Assembly (NCBI GenBank): GCA_022495995.1
Contig: JAFEMH010000935.1
Coordinates: 1-64,000 of the forward strand
Direction of reading: 5' to 3'
Length of the DNA: 64,000 nt
Origin: Adenophora triphylla var. japonica
Taxonomy: Eukaryota > Streptophyta > Magnoliopsida > Asterales > Campanulaceae
Part shown: one piece after another, positions 34,236-45,478 of the stretch
Layout: every line of letters starts with the position of its first letter
Numbering within the stretch: position 1 is the stretch's first letter
Made by a program: the position numbers and the translations under genes
Notes under the pieces: generated by a model
What the model was told of the DNA's origin: nothing
The model's input: only the letters and a program-made list of their open reading frames with translations
Databases searched by the model: none

Positions 34236-36138
34236 TTAAAGGGACTGAGGGAGACCTATTTATAAGATAGGCGGCAGTCATCACTGCCTCACCCCAAAAA
34301 CGTTTGGACAAATCAGAAGTAGCAAGCATGGTTCTAACTCTTTCTAATAGAGTTCTATTCATACGTTCAGCAACACCATTTTGTTGCGGTGTATAAGGCA
34401 CAGTCTTATGCCTTTTGATTCCATTCTCTAAGCAAAAGTTATCAAACTCATGATTGCAAAATTCAAGTCCATTATCAGTCCTAAGCACTTTAATTTTTCT
34501 ACCTGTTTGATTTTCAACCATGACTTTCCAATTTTTAAAATTATCAAAAACATCAGATTTATTTTTCATTAAAAACACCCACGTTTTCCTGGAAAAGTCA
34601 TCAATTATAGATAAAAAATATCTATTTCCACCTTGAGTGGTCTCACTAGCAGGACCCCATACATCAGCATGTAAATACTCAAGAATTGCTTTACTTGAAC
34701 AATGATTGGGATTAGGGGGATCGGGAAAAGATACTCTATGTTGCTTACCCATCACACAAGAGTCACAGAAAGGCATATCAGAAATTTTATCTTTACCAAA
34801 AATACCATTTTTATTCAAAATTTTCAAACCTTTATTACTCATGTGTCCAAGTCTTTTATGCCACAAATCAGTTTTATCAACTTTAACAACATTAGCATAA
34901 TCAGTCATTGGTTCAGCAGTGCAAACATACAAGTTTCTAATCTTTTCAGCTTTAAAAATCACAAGAGAGCCCTTCAAGATTTTCATGCACCCATTACCCC
35001 ATTTTCCTTCTAACCCATCATTTTCTAAAGATGCACAAGACATGAGATTGTTAGCTAAATCAGGCACATGTCGCACATCTTTCGACGTTAAGCAAGAACC
35101 GGACTCAAACTTGAGACAAACGTCTCCAATACCAGCAATTTGACACTTTTTATCATTAGCTAAAGAAACAGAGCCACTTTTCATATCACTATAAGTATGA
35201 AACATGTTTTTATCAGGTGTCATGTGAAACGTGCATGCATAATCTAACAACCATTCATTTTTCACATAATGAACATAATTCGCCACAATTTCAGTAATCA
35301 TAAAAACAGAAGGCTCAATTTCACCGGAAGCAAAATTACAGTCAATTTGCAAGTCTTGATTCTTCTTTTTGGGATTAGGACACTCTTTACGAAAATGTCC
35401 CGTCTCACCACAATTGTAACATTTTCTGTTACTTTTACCAGTCCTAGACTTACTTCTTTTCCTCTCATTATTTTTACTGGATTCAGTCTTGTCATGTTGC
35501 TTATTCTGATTATCATTCCTTTGAGTAGGTCGTCCTCTCACCACATTAACCTCACCAACATTAGATGATTTACCCTTATTAACTCTTAACTCCAACTCTT
35601 TACTTTTTATCCCGTTAATCACAGTATCAAGTACAATTTCAGTCCTACCATACTTAATCGCAGATCTAATATCAGCATAAGAGTCAGGTATAGCATTCAA
35701 GAGCACAATAGGAGTATATTCATCAATGTTCTTATCACCGGTTTGCTTAATGTGTTGCACAAGTTTAGTAAACCGATCAATTTTATCATCCATGTCTTTG
35801 TTTAAGTCTAATTTAAACTGAAAGAATTTCTCAAGTAAATACATCTTACTAGGTAATGATGTTTCAACATATACTGCTTCCAGTTTATCCCAAAGAGATT
35901 TAGCATTATCATGTTTACCAACTTTTCTAATAACAACAGCAGATAAATTCAAAATAATCGAAGAATAAGCACTTTCATCCATTTCAAGTCTTAATGCTTG
36001 ATTATCCGATTCAGCATATTGTTCAGTTATAGCCTTGAAAACTTTTTCTTTAATTAAAATGCCTTTCATTTTTTGTTGCCAAATTGAAAAATCACCTTTG
36101 CCATTGAATGACTCCATCATATAAACATTAGCAGCCAT
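34192..36138 (-). pseudogene. Copia 1 gag, protease and integrase core
   Basis: 648-codon frame starting MAANVYMMESFNGKGDFS. Domains in order: gag (UBN2-like) to about 190; zinc knuckle CYNCGETGHFRKEC near 240; protease around LLDYACTFHMTP near 300; GAG-pre-integrase DLWHKRLGHMSNKGL near 425; integrase core HADVWGPAS, DDFSRKTWVF, TDNGLEF and YTPQQNGVAERMNRT (catalytic D, D and E present). The protease has Tyr where the family has Ser or Thr after the catalytic Asp. The frame runs into a shift at about 34200. Confidence 0.88.
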
Positions 36139-36313
36139 AACAAATAATGAATTTCTAATTTCAAAAAACAGATAAGGTACCCAAAAAAAATATCAAAGCA
36201 CTCAAAACAAAAACCACAGCTGAATAACAAATAAAACGATTTTTTTTCTTACCCAAGAAACCTTTTACTAGGTTTCTTATTTTACCGTTCACTGTTCACA
36301 AAAGCGGAATCAG

Positions 36314-36325
36314 GCTCTGATACCA
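36314..36325 (-). promoter_or_regulatory. Primer binding site of Copia 1 (initiator tRNA-Met)
   Basis: The minus strand reads TGGTATCAGAGC, complementary to the 3' end of plant initiator tRNA-Met, one base inside the 5' LTR. Confidence 0.9.
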
Positions 36326-36326
36326 C

Positions 36327-37267
36327 TGTTGAGAATTCTTACCACTCAGTCCACCAGTGACTGTTGAGAATTCTTACCACTCGTCCACCAGTTCAGATTA
36401 CAAACTCAGAACAGTACCAATGTTTGAACAGCGGAAGCAATGCAAAACAGAGAAATAAAGCATTAATCAGTAACAGCAGAAAATAGTAATCTGAGCACTT
36501 AAATAAACTTGAAATAGAAAATGAAATTTAAACAGAAGAAAAAGAGTAAGTAATCGGCTCAGGCCCAAGTATCCTTTTGATCCGAAATCCAGCCACAAAC
36601 CAAGGTCACCGATCCAAGGCGAGTTATTATGAACCGAAGGCAGCAAAGCAGTCCAAGAACACCCAATACAGACCCAAACAAATTTCGGCAGCCACAGCAA
36701 AAGGCAACACCAGTCGACCCAAAAAACCACAACCCACACTCCTCTGTTATGCCTCGCCAACACACACACACACTGGCAGATTATAAACCTAACTGAGGAA
36801 GAGCACCTAAACAGAAATTGAGAGTAGAAGAAATCGATATGAACCTCGAACTACCTCACAAAACTCTCAAATATACCTCTGCAAGCTCACTAAACCCTCT
36901 CTATTTACCCGAAAGAGAAAACCCCAAAAGTGTGTATAGACCGTGTGTTCTTGATGGCTGCAAAGGGAGGGTGTGGGGGTTTAAATAGGGCTGATGGAAG
37001 AGATAAGAAGAAGAAGGAGATAAAGCTTACCCGATCAATCGAATCAATCGCGAAGGAGGAGGAACGATGCGGCGAAATCGCCGGAGTACCAACCCAGCAA
37101 AGAGATTGTAATATCCAAAAAGACCAAGTAAAAAAACACTTCTTATTTTAATAAAAAAGACGCTGAAATCAACAAAGGGTCTGGAAACAAACAAAATGCT
37201 CACAATGGGCTGCAAGCTTGGGCTGCACTTTATATTGGGCCAAAGCCCAAACAACAACATAACAACA
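36327..37267 (-). repeat. 5' LTR of Copia 1
   Basis: 941 bp, TG to CA ends, next to the primer site and followed by ATCTT. Nearly identical to the left LTR apart from a 27-base segment (GGCAGCAAAGCAG...) and scattered single changes. Confidence 0.9.
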
Positions 37268-37272
37268 ATCTT

Positions 37273-37958
37273 AAATCAAAAACTTAATAGCAACCATTGA
37301 TTTGACATGAGTCACAACAGCTCACAACAACGAAGGAACAAATTTTTATCGACGCAGCTTCAGGTTCAAATATACTCAGTCCTTCCCTTAGTAGCTTCAC
37401 CTTTTGCTAAAACGGGCGTTTCGTTAAAAGTTTCACCTTTTTTAAAATGAAAAAGAATATTTACTATTCCACCCACTAATTCTCTCTCCTATTTCACTTT
37501 TATACTCACAACACTTTTCAAATTTACCATTCTCTCTACTCATTCTATGAGATATTTTACTTTTACACTCACAACACTTTCTTCACTTACCTTTTTTCTT
37601 AATTTGCGTGCAATGCTCAAAATGATGAAACTATAAACGGGACGAAAGGAGTATATATATATATATCAAACATAGCAAGACAACTCCGGCCATGTCAAAA
37701 GAGTTGTCTTTCTTAAAGTTGGACTCATATTTGTCCTTATTTTTTAGCCTATGACATGAACTCAAATCTAGTTTTCTGTATTTAAACATGTCTAAACATA
37801 TTGACCAGCAACTTTTGATGGAATGAAGGACAAGTTTCTGAGTTCTAGTCACCATATGCTAGAGATTCTCAGTAATTGTGCTTGGCTAGATTGTGGCGAC
37901 AACTTTAAAGGGTACTGAAGATTTGGACTTGGAGGTGACACCTTCAAAATTCAATTTT
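37273..37958. other. Spacer between the two Copia elements
   Basis: No gene seen. Contains the diverged Stowaway-like MITE at 37375-37651 and a short TA run. Confidence 0.45.
37375..37651. mobile_element. Diverged Stowaway-like MITE
   Basis: Ends CTCAGTCCTTCCCTT and inverted CTCCTTTCGTCCCG with TA flanks, and TTCTCTCTCCTATTTCAC-type interior. Confidence 0.6.
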
Positions 37959-38227
37959 TGAAAAATATTAACTTGCAGAGAGAATATTACTCATGAGAAT
38001 TGTATTTCTTATATGTTACAATTGTGTACATAAGGATTTTATATACAACCATGACTGCTAGCTAAAAATATGGTAAGTAGATAAACTAAACTAGGAAGGT
38101 GATAATGGAGAATATTAACACTTCTTTCAAACCAAATCAATGAGCTGTGGAGGTAGGCCGAGATTTTGGTGATAAGAATATCCAAGAATATTTGATAAGA
38201 TATGTAACAGAAAATTCAAATCCTTCA
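37959..38227 (-). repeat. 3' LTR of Copia 2
   Basis: Plus-strand TGAAAAATATTAAC to AAATCCTTCA; same length and apparently same sequence as 42630-42898. Confidence 0.9.
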
Positions 38228-38234
38228 CTCCCCC

Positions 38235-38555
38235 TCAAGTTGGCGCATGTAGATTACGAGTGCCCAACTTGCCAACTAAGGCGAAGCGAGTTGCACCAAG
38301 AGGCTTTGTAAAAATATCGGCAATTTGGTTTCCAGACGATATTTTGCAAGGTAATACGTCACCACTCTCAACTCTCTCGCGAACAAAATAACAATCCATC
38401 TCGACATGTTTTGTACGCTCATGAAAGACCGGATTATTTGCAATATGTCTAGCTGCTTGGTTGTCGCAATAGAGAGATGTGGCATGTAGATGCGGTGCCT
38501 CCAAGTCTTGAAGTAACCATCGCAGCCATATTATTTCACTAACAGTGGTTGCCAT
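38235..38555 (-). pseudogene. Copia 2 RNase H C-terminus
   Basis: 106-codon frame MATTVSEIIWLRWLLQDLEA, with NPVFHERTKHVEMDCYFVRE and GNQIADIFTKPL, the end of a Copia RNase H. It is offset from the RT frame by a small deletion near 38570. Confidence 0.85.
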
Positions 38556-39969
38556 TGAACGATACTCGGCTACGCCGATGAGTAGCTACTACATTTGGCT
38601 TCTTAGACCTCCATGATATGGATGCTCCACCTAAAGAAATGAAGTATCCAGTACACGATCGTCTAGTCATGGGGCATCCCCCCCAATCCGCATCACAATA
38701 GGCCTCAAGGGTTAAATCTCCTTGTGCTGGAAGAAAAAGTCCTTGACCTAAGGAATTCTTGAGAAAACGGAGAACCCGAACTGCAGCATCCATGTGTGTA
38801 CGACGCGGAGCAGTAATGAATTGACTTAGTCGGTTCACAGCAAACTGGATGTCGGGTCGAGTCACAGTTAGATACAAGAGCCGCCCTATTAGCCTCCTGT
38901 ACTGTGATGCATCAACAAAAGGACTTTTGTCATCTGTGCTAAGTCGCAAGTTCTGCTCCATTGGAAATTCACTCGTCCGCCCTCCTTGAAGCCCACTTTC
39001 TTCGAGTATATCCAAGGTGTATTTTCGTTGGCTAAGCACAATGCCTTCTTGCGATCTTGCCACTTCAATCCCCAAAAAATATTTCAAGTTTCCTAGGTCT
39101 TTTATGCTGAACTTCTCATCCAAATATCTTTTAACAGCCTCAATTTTTGGAACATTATTCCCAACAAGTAGTACATCATCCACGTATATGAGTGCAGCAA
39201 CGTAGAGCTTGTCCCTTTTATATATAAAGAGAGAATGATCCGCTTTTGACTGTCTAAAACCAAAGGCGAGAAGTGCTGTAGTAAACTTCTGGTACCAATT
39301 TCTTGACGCCTGTCGAAGACCATATAATGATTTTCGAAGTTTGCAAACCCTTGTCTCTCCCTCCTTTGCAAATCCTTGCGGAATCTTCATATATACATCT
39401 TCTGCCAAATCTCCATGAAGAAACGCATTGTTTACGTCGAGCTGATGAATCGCCCAACTGCGTTTAGCTGCTACAGCAAGAAGACTTCGCATAGTAACTA
39501 GTTTTGCAACAGGAGCGAAAGTATCGTGATAGTCTATCCCTTCAACCTGTGTGAAACCCTTTGCTACCAAACGAGCTTTATACCGTTCAATTTCTCCATT
39601 CGGTTTATATTTTATTTTATAAACCCATTTGGAATCAACAACCTTCTTTCCTGGGGGCAATGCTTCAAGTGTCCAAGTCCCATTTGCCTCCAAAGCATCG
39701 ATCTCCCTTTTCATCGCATCACGCCATTCCTGATTTTTAACAGCCTGATGATAATACTTAGGCTCATCACGTGAGGTGATAGCCGCAAGAAATGCTTTGT
39801 GAGTAGGAGAAAAACGCTTGTATGAAACGTAGTTAGATATAGGATATACCTTCGAGGTCACTGAATTGGAACTGGGATGCGGATGGTCTATAGAAGCTGG
39901 TAAATTGACAATAAATTCCTCAAGATGCTTGGGCTGCTGTCTTTGACGTGTACTTCGCCGTTGAGCCAT
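38539..39969 (-). pseudogene. Copia 2 reverse transcriptase and RNase H N-terminus
   Basis: 476-codon frame. RT begins EWRDAMKREIDALEANGTW, then RLVAKGFTQVEGIDYHDTFA, KSLYGLRQASRNWYQKF, box AALIYVDDVLLVGNN and TRPDIQFAVNRLSQF. RNase H starts ADWGGCPMTRRSCTGYF. The frame shifts after NVVAT (near 38570), where the family's SSAEAEYR segment should follow. Confidence 0.9.
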
Positions 39970-41540
39970 TTCTGTAGGTGTTGTGACCAGTTGTCTTGTG
40001 TCGCAGTTTGTTCAGTAACTTGTTCAGCAACCTGTTCAGCAGAAGGCTGCACAAGGTCTGGTGGATCAAGCTCCTGCTGTGTTGGTACCTGCTCACTTTC
40101 TTGATCAACAGAAGTCTGCTCAGCTGGCTGTACAACCTCAAATCCCATGACTTCATCTTCCCATGCCTCATCCCTCTCAACACTTGTGGGAAATATACTT
40201 GACTGTGGATTGTTTTCCTTGAAAGGAAACACATTCTCTATAAACTTGACATCCCGTGATGTGTATATCTCCTTGGATTCTAAATCAAAAACCCTATACC
40301 CCTTTTGAGAATAAGGATACCCAACAAAAACACAAGGTCTCCCCCTTACATCAAACTTATCTCCCCCTTTCTTATTATTCTTTGCATACACCAAACAACC
40401 AAAAATGCGAAGATGATCAAGAGAGGGTTTCCTTTTGAGCAAAATTTCATAAGGGGTTTTATTTTCCAAAACTTTTGTGGGCAAACGATTGATTATATAA
40501 GCTGCAGTTAAAACACATTCCCCCCAAAACCTTTTTGGTAGTCCTGATTCAAAACGAAGAGCCCTTGCCATTTCTAGGATGTGACGATGCTTGCGCTCAA
40601 CAACTCCATTTTGTTGTGGAGTGTCGGTGCAAGATGTCTCAAGCAATATCCCATGATTGACATAGTACTCTAGCATTAATAAGGACTGAAATTCCCCACC
40701 ATTATCACTCCTAATGCGTTTAACTTTTCTGTCGAACTGTGTGTTAACCATATTACAAAACATAGTGAGATAATGATGGACTTCATATTTATGCTTCATC
40801 AAAAAAACCCACACTCCTCGACTAAAATCATCAACAATTGTCAAGAAATAATGTGCACCCGAAAGAGAAGGAGTTTTATAACCACCCCAAATGTCACAAT
40901 GTATAAGATCAAAACAAAAATGAGTTTGAATACTACTAGTCGAAAAAGGAAGCCTTGTCATTTTGGCTCGAATACAAGAGTCACAATACCCCTTTTTTTC
41001 ACTACAACTATTATTAAAAGACTGAGAGTCAAAAATCGAAGCATGCCCCATTCTTTTATGCCATACCCGTGAGTCAGTTTTTGTTGCCATTGCTGTCCGT
41101 CTGCTAGTAACCGGCTCCAGGTGATATAGACCATCGCTGCATCTACCCATCCCAATCAGAGTCCTCGAAGCTAAGTCCTGTATCACACAAAAATCCGGAA
41201 AGAAGGTGAGTGAACAGTTTAAATCTTTGGTTAACCGACTGACAGATAACAGGTTACATTTGAATGCAGGCATATTAAGGACATGATGAATATTTAACCC
41301 ATTCGGAAGCTTAGTACTGCCAACGCCCTTGACTGGTATTACATCACCATTGGGAATTTTAACAGGTGCTTCCATTCCTGTTCTGATTTGATTCTCCAAA
41401 ATTGCCCCGTCACAAGTTATGTGTTCACTTGCTCCTGAGTCTATAATCCAAGTTTTAATTGTATTTAGCTTACCACCATATTTCTTTGTGGGAGGGGACC
41501 TTTGTTCGCCTTTTGCTTTGTACGTGAAGAACCGAATCAA
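39888..41540 (-). pseudogene. Copia 2 protease and integrase
   Basis: 550-codon frame. Protease active site TWIIDSGASEHIT near residue 32; GAG-pre-integrase VWHKRMGHASIF and CDSCIRAKMTRLPF; integrase core LIHCDIWGGY, VDDFSRGVWVF, SDNGGEFQ and DTPQQNGVVERKHRH with all three acidic residues; then LRIFGCLVYAKNN. It overlaps the next frame (39969) because of a frameshift near the end of the linker. Confidence 0.9.
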
Positions 41541-41772
41541 CCGCTTGTACGCTCCTCATTGAACCCCGGTATTGGTCTGTCTCCTCGCTCGCTAGATGCG
41601 TCGTGCCCTTTCCGGCCCCTTTCTGCTTGTTCCGGTTATCACGTTCGCCTTTCTTTCGTCCTGCGGGGTACCCAATGATTTCATAACAATTTTCAGCAGT
41701 GTGGTACCATTTTCCACAATGCGTACACTTTGGCTTTTCCTTTGGCGCAACCTTCTCATCTCCTCGGTTCAA
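41470..41772 (-). pseudogene. Copia 2 gag zinc-knuckle segment
   Basis: 100-codon frame with KCTHCGKWYHTAENCYEIIG, a CCHC zinc knuckle. It overlaps the protease frame in another phase; a one-base change links them. Confidence 0.8.
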
Positions 41773-41824
41773 CTTGAGACCGCCGTGTACTTGAAAGGCG
41801 TAGCTTCAACATCCACTTTCCCAA

Positions 41825-42544
41825 CTATACTAACTTTGTTTTTTGTTTTTCATCCCGAGAGACGAGATGGTAGGCTGCACCCAAACTGATACCCGGATTC
41901 ATACCCAAGATTTGGCTCTTAATTGTCCCAAAACTTGCATCCAAGCCCATAAGAAATTCATATAGGCGCTCCTTCTCCCTCATCTCGATTAGTTTCTTGG
42001 TAACATCACACGCACATTCATTACACTTGCACTTCGGCAAAGGAGTAATGGACTGAATCTCATCCCATAGTCCCTTTAGCTTTGTGTAGTATGCCGACAC
42101 AGAGAGATTTTCTTGCCTTGTTAGGGTTATAGCACGCTTGAGTTCATATGCCCTTGGTGCGCTCTCACTCCCAAAACGTTCCTGCAAGTCTTCCCAAATT
42201 TCTTGTGCCGTATTTGCATGCTTTACACTGCTGCGTATCTCCTTCTCCATTGCACTGTTCAACCACCCTTTAACCATAACATTGCAGCGTTTCCATAGCG
42301 GTAGTTCTGTCGTGCCTTCGCCTGGGATTGGAATTGTACCATCTACAAATCCAATCTTGTTCTTTGCAAATAAGGCGTTGCTCATCTCGTCCACCCAATC
42401 TGCATAATTCCCATCGCGAAGTAGGTCACTAACAAAAACTGTGTTAGGACTGTCCGAGGCAGAGATAAAATAGGGGGACATCACGTCTACCTTGGCTCCG
42501 GAAGTCCCACCACTCGCTGATTTTGTTTCACTGTCGTCAGTCAT
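41825..42544 (-). pseudogene. Copia 2 gag
   Basis: 239-codon frame starting MTDDSETKSASGG at 42544. LLRDGNYADWVDEMSNALFA and GFVDGTIPIP are the N-terminal gag motif (PF14244-like), followed by UBN2-like WEDLQERFG and AYYTKLKGLWDEI, and a CNECACD cysteine cluster. It ends at a stop in KTKLV, after which the zinc knuckle is in another frame. Confidence 0.85.
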
Positions 42545-42617
42545 GGCTTCGTGGAAGAAGAGAAAAAGAAAGAAGAAAGAAAAAAAATATAGGTGCGGAA
42601 GCGTTAGAGCGTTACCC

Positions 42618-42629
42618 GCTCTGATACCA
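42618..42629 (-). promoter_or_regulatory. Primer binding site of Copia 2 (initiator tRNA-Met)
   Basis: The minus strand reads TGGTATCAGAGC, directly adjacent to the LTR start at 42630. Confidence 0.9.
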
Positions 42630-42898
42630 TGAAAAATATTAACTTGCAGAGAGAATATTACTCATGAGAATTGTATTTCTTATATGTTACAATTGTGTAC
42701 ATAAGGATTTTATATACAACCATGACTGCTAGCTAAAAATATGGTAAGTAGATAAACTAAACTAGGAAGGTGATAATGGAGAATATTAACACTTCTTTCA
42801 AACCAAATCAATGAGCTGTGGAGGTAGGCCGAGATTTTGGTGATAAGAATATCCAAGAATATTTGATAAGATATGTAACAGAAAATTCAAATCCTTCA
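42630..42898 (-). repeat. 5' LTR of Copia 2
   Basis: 269 bp with TG...CA ends; no difference from the other LTR was found on reading. Confidence 0.9.
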
Positions 42899-42952
42899 AT
42901 TTCATTCCAACAATACATCAAAGTTTTCAATTTTTTAAATTATTGTGTCAAA

Positions 42953-43050
42953 TACCAACAACAACAACATGATGAAAGTTAGATGTACGCAGCCTTTCCC
43001 CTATATTGAAGTACCGAGAGACTGTTTGTTTGCGTATGACCCATGATGAA
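42953..43050 (-). mobile_element. SINE 3' fragment (Au/TS-like)
   Basis: On the minus strand, AACAGTCTCTCGG, GGGGAAAGGCTGCGTACA and a terminal TTG repeat match the 3' half of plant Au/TS-type SINEs. The tRNA-like head is missing, so it is 5' truncated. Confidence 0.5.
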
Positions 43051-43618
43051 ATTATTTCGAAAATTCTTGGACTGACTGCTACTTCATAACAAAAAATTGC
43101 ATACATTTTAGTGAGTCATTTTGTTTTATTTCATTATATTTTTAAGCAAAAAAATAGTGAGTTTTTGGCTTTATCGAAAATAATGGAAATTGTTGAGTTA
43201 AAAAAAAAAAAAAAAAACTATATGGTGGGGACATTTTTCAGGTGAGCTCATGTATTTTAAACCCACATGTGGGAAGATACCTGATGCCACAACATTTGCC
43301 AAAGTTTAATTTTTCTATTACACCGCCCATTGGTGCCATCACCATTGCCAAAGTTCTCAACTTTCTAATAGAAAATCCAACCCCACTAATTAAGCCACTA
43401 TTTATTTGGAGTTTTCATCTTAATTTATTTATTTTCATTTTTTTGGTGAAAGAGCTTTCCATTATTTTTCTCCTTATAAGGGCTTCAAACAAAACACAGT
43501 CACCAATCAAGATTCTAGCTTTCTTGATCAAAGGTATCTTGAAAACACCCAATCTGTCAAATTTCCAGATTGGGTTTCTTGTGAAACTGACCCAATTATC
43601 AAGATTCTTAATTTTCTG
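43051..43618 (+). other. 5' flank and leader of DUF962 copy 1
   Basis: Contains segments also found upstream of copy 2 (CCAAAGTTCTCAACTTTCT, CAATCAAGATTCT, CTTGAAAACACCCA), so the duplication includes promoter and leader. Only one copy of the leader repeat is present here. Confidence 0.55.
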
Positions 43619-43944
43619 ATGAAGGAAGACTTGAAGATCAAGAGCTTGGATGAATTCTGGCCATTCTACATGAGCCAACACTCAAAACCAGCAACAAGGA
43701 GATGGCATTTCGTTGGCACATTCACTAGCATCTTGTGTTTGGTATATGCAGTTCTGTTTAATGTGTGGGTTTTGTTCTTGGTGCCTCTGGTTAGCTATGG
43801 CTTAGCTTGGTATAGCCATTTCTTCGTCGAGAAGAATATTCCGGCGACGTTTGGTCTCTTCTTTGTGATTACAAGATGTTTGGGTTTATGCTTACTGGCC
43901 AGATGGATGGAGAACTCAAAAGACTTGGTATGAAGCCTGTCTAG
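43619..43944 (+). pseudogene. Mpo1/DUF962-like gene, copy 1, frameshifted
   Basis: Reads MKEDLKIKSLDEFWPFYMSQ, HSKPATRRWHFVG, two hydrophobic stretches and WYSHFFVEKNIPATFG, the start of the Mpo1/DUF962 fold (PF06127; the yeast member is an ER iron-dependent dioxygenase acting on 2-hydroxy fatty acids). Compared with copy 2 it lacks 13 bp (CCATCCAATTTGG) at about 43854, between two TTTGG repeats. The literal frame therefore ends at 43933 with an unrelated tail, while the old frame continues to TAG at 43942. The lost part includes the conserved HPIW histidine. Leader and body are otherwise well kept, so the damage is recent. A short novel protein could still be made. Confidence 0.8.
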
Positions 43945-43987
43945 CAGCAGGCCTATTGATTCATATATATATATATATATATATACA

Positions 43988-44271
43988 CTCCCTCCGTCCC
44001 ATTAGTATTAGCACAAAAACTGTTTGTGCGGGAATTAAGGAATATGATATTTTAATAAAATGTTGTGAGTGTAAAAGAATGAGTGGAGAGAGAATGAGTG
44101 GAGGGTGTAATAAATTATAATGGTGTTGTGAGTATTAAAATAATGTAGGAGAGAGAATGAGTGGGGTTGGGTGAATATTTTATTAATATAAAGTTTCCTT
44201 TTTGGGAGTGTGCGGATATTAGCGGGACGCCCAAAAAGGAAAGTGTGCTAATATTAGCGGGACGGAGGGAG
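43988..44271. mobile_element. Stowaway-like MITE 1 of array
   Basis: Inverted ends CTCCCTCCGTCCCATTAGTA and its complement; about 284 bp; followed by TATATATA. Confidence 0.85.
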
Positions 44272-44279
44272 TATATATA

Positions 44280-44541
44280 CTCCCTCCGCCCCATAAAACA
44301 TTACCCTTTTGCTATTTTGGGCGTCCTCTTTAAAGTCCCACTTTCCTAAAAAGGAAACCTTAAATCACTATTCTCTCTCATTCTCTCTCCTACATTATTT
44401 TAATACTCACAACACCATTATAATTTACTATTTTCCACTCATTCTCTCTCCTACCACTCACAACACCTACTTTAATAACATTATTCCTTATTTTCCGTTC
44501 TCAATAGTAAAGCGATGTAATGTTCTATGGGACGGAGGGAG
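44280..44541. mobile_element. Stowaway-like MITE 2 of array
   Basis: Ends CTCCCTCCGCCCCATAAAAC and inverted CTCCCTCCGTCCCATAGAAC; about 262 bp; opposite internal orientation to MITE 1. Confidence 0.85.
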
Positions 44542-44567
44542 TATATATATATATATATATATATATA

Positions 44568-44851
44568 CTCCCTCCGTCCCGGAACAATCTTCACAAACAT
44601 TGTTTGCACTGGTTTTAAGGAGGAAGTATTATATTGAAAGTGTTGTGAGTGTGAAAATAAAATAGGAGAGAGAATGAGTGGAGAGAATAGTAAATTATAA
44701 TGGTTTTGTGAGTATTAAAATAATGTAGGAGAGAGAATGAGTGGAGGGAATAGTAAAGATTCCTTTCCATTTTAGGTAAATTTTAAATGTGTGAAGTAAG
44801 TTTTGGGACGCCCAAAAGGGAAAGTGTGAAGATTGTTCCGGGACGGAGGGA

Positions 44852-44852
<1 letters not shown>
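44568..44852. mobile_element. Stowaway-like MITE 3 of array
   Basis: Ends CTCCCTCCGTCCCGGAACAA and its exact complement; about 285 bp. Confidence 0.88.
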
Positions 44853-44902
<50 letters not shown>

Positions 44903-44903
<1 letters not shown>

Positions 44904-45171
44904 TCCCTCCGTCCCACCTTATTACAAACCATTTTTCCGGGCACGATAATTAAGAAATATTATTAAGATAATGAAAATGTGTGGTAAGAAATGAAGAGAG
45001 AGAATGAGTGGAGTTGGTTGAATAAATTGTGTGGTAGGAAATGAAGAGAGAATGAGTGGGTGGGGTAGGGTGAATATAAAATAATAAATTTATTTTCATT
45101 TTGGGCAGTTTGTATTCACGTGGGACGGACCAAAAAGGAAATAAGTTTGTATTCACGTGGAACGGAGGGAG
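44903..45171. mobile_element. Stowaway-like MITE 4 of array
   Basis: Ends CTCCCTCCGTCCCACCTTAT and GTGGAACGGAGGGAG; about 269 bp; preceded by a 50-bp TA run. Confidence 0.82.
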
Positions 45172-45182
45172 TATATTATATA

Positions 45183-45457
45183 CTCCCTCCGTCCCGGACC
45201 TATGTGCCTAGTTTGACTTTTCACGTAAATTAAGGAGAGAGTATTATATTGAAAGTGTTGTGAGTGTGAAAATAAAATAGGAGAGAGAATGAGTGGAGGG
45301 AATAGTAAATTATAATGGTGTTGTGAGTATTTAAATAATGTAGGAGAGAGAATGAGTGGAGGGAATAGTAAAGATTCCTTTCCATTTTAGGAAATGTGGA
45401 CGTAGGTTTGGGACGCCCAAAATGGAAAGTGTGCACGTAGGTATGGGACGGAGGGAG
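45183..45457. mobile_element. Stowaway-like MITE 5 of array
   Basis: Ends CTCCCTCCGTCCCGGACCTA and GTATGGGACGGAGGGAG; about 275 bp; interior nearly the same as MITE 3. Confidence 0.85.
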
Positions 45458-45478
45458 TATATATATATATATATATAT

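Larger units (their letters stand above)
29084..37267 (-). mobile_element. Copia LTR retrotransposon 1 (Tork/TNT1-like), LTR interrupted by CACTA
   Basis: Both LTRs, target duplication ATCTT (29079-29083 and 37268-37272), initiator-tRNA-Met primer site (36314-36325) and a purine tract at the 3' LTR are visible. Coding order on the minus strand is gag, protease, integrase, RT, RNase H, which is Copia. The left (3') LTR is 914 bp once the CACTA insert is removed and the right (5') LTR is 941 bp; the 27-base difference is one indel near 36640-36666. High LTR similarity means a fairly recent insertion. Confidence 0.92.
37959..42898 (-). mobile_element. Copia LTR retrotransposon 2, very young
   Basis: Two 269-bp LTRs (37959-38227 and 42630-42898) that look identical by eye, initiator-tRNA-Met primer site at 42618-42629, and a purine tract (TTGAGGGGGAGTG) at the 3' LTR. 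Flanks ATTTT and ATTTC are a near-duplicate target site. Gag-PR-INT-RT-RH order. Despite identical LTRs, the polyprotein is broken by several frame changes. Confidence 0.92.
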
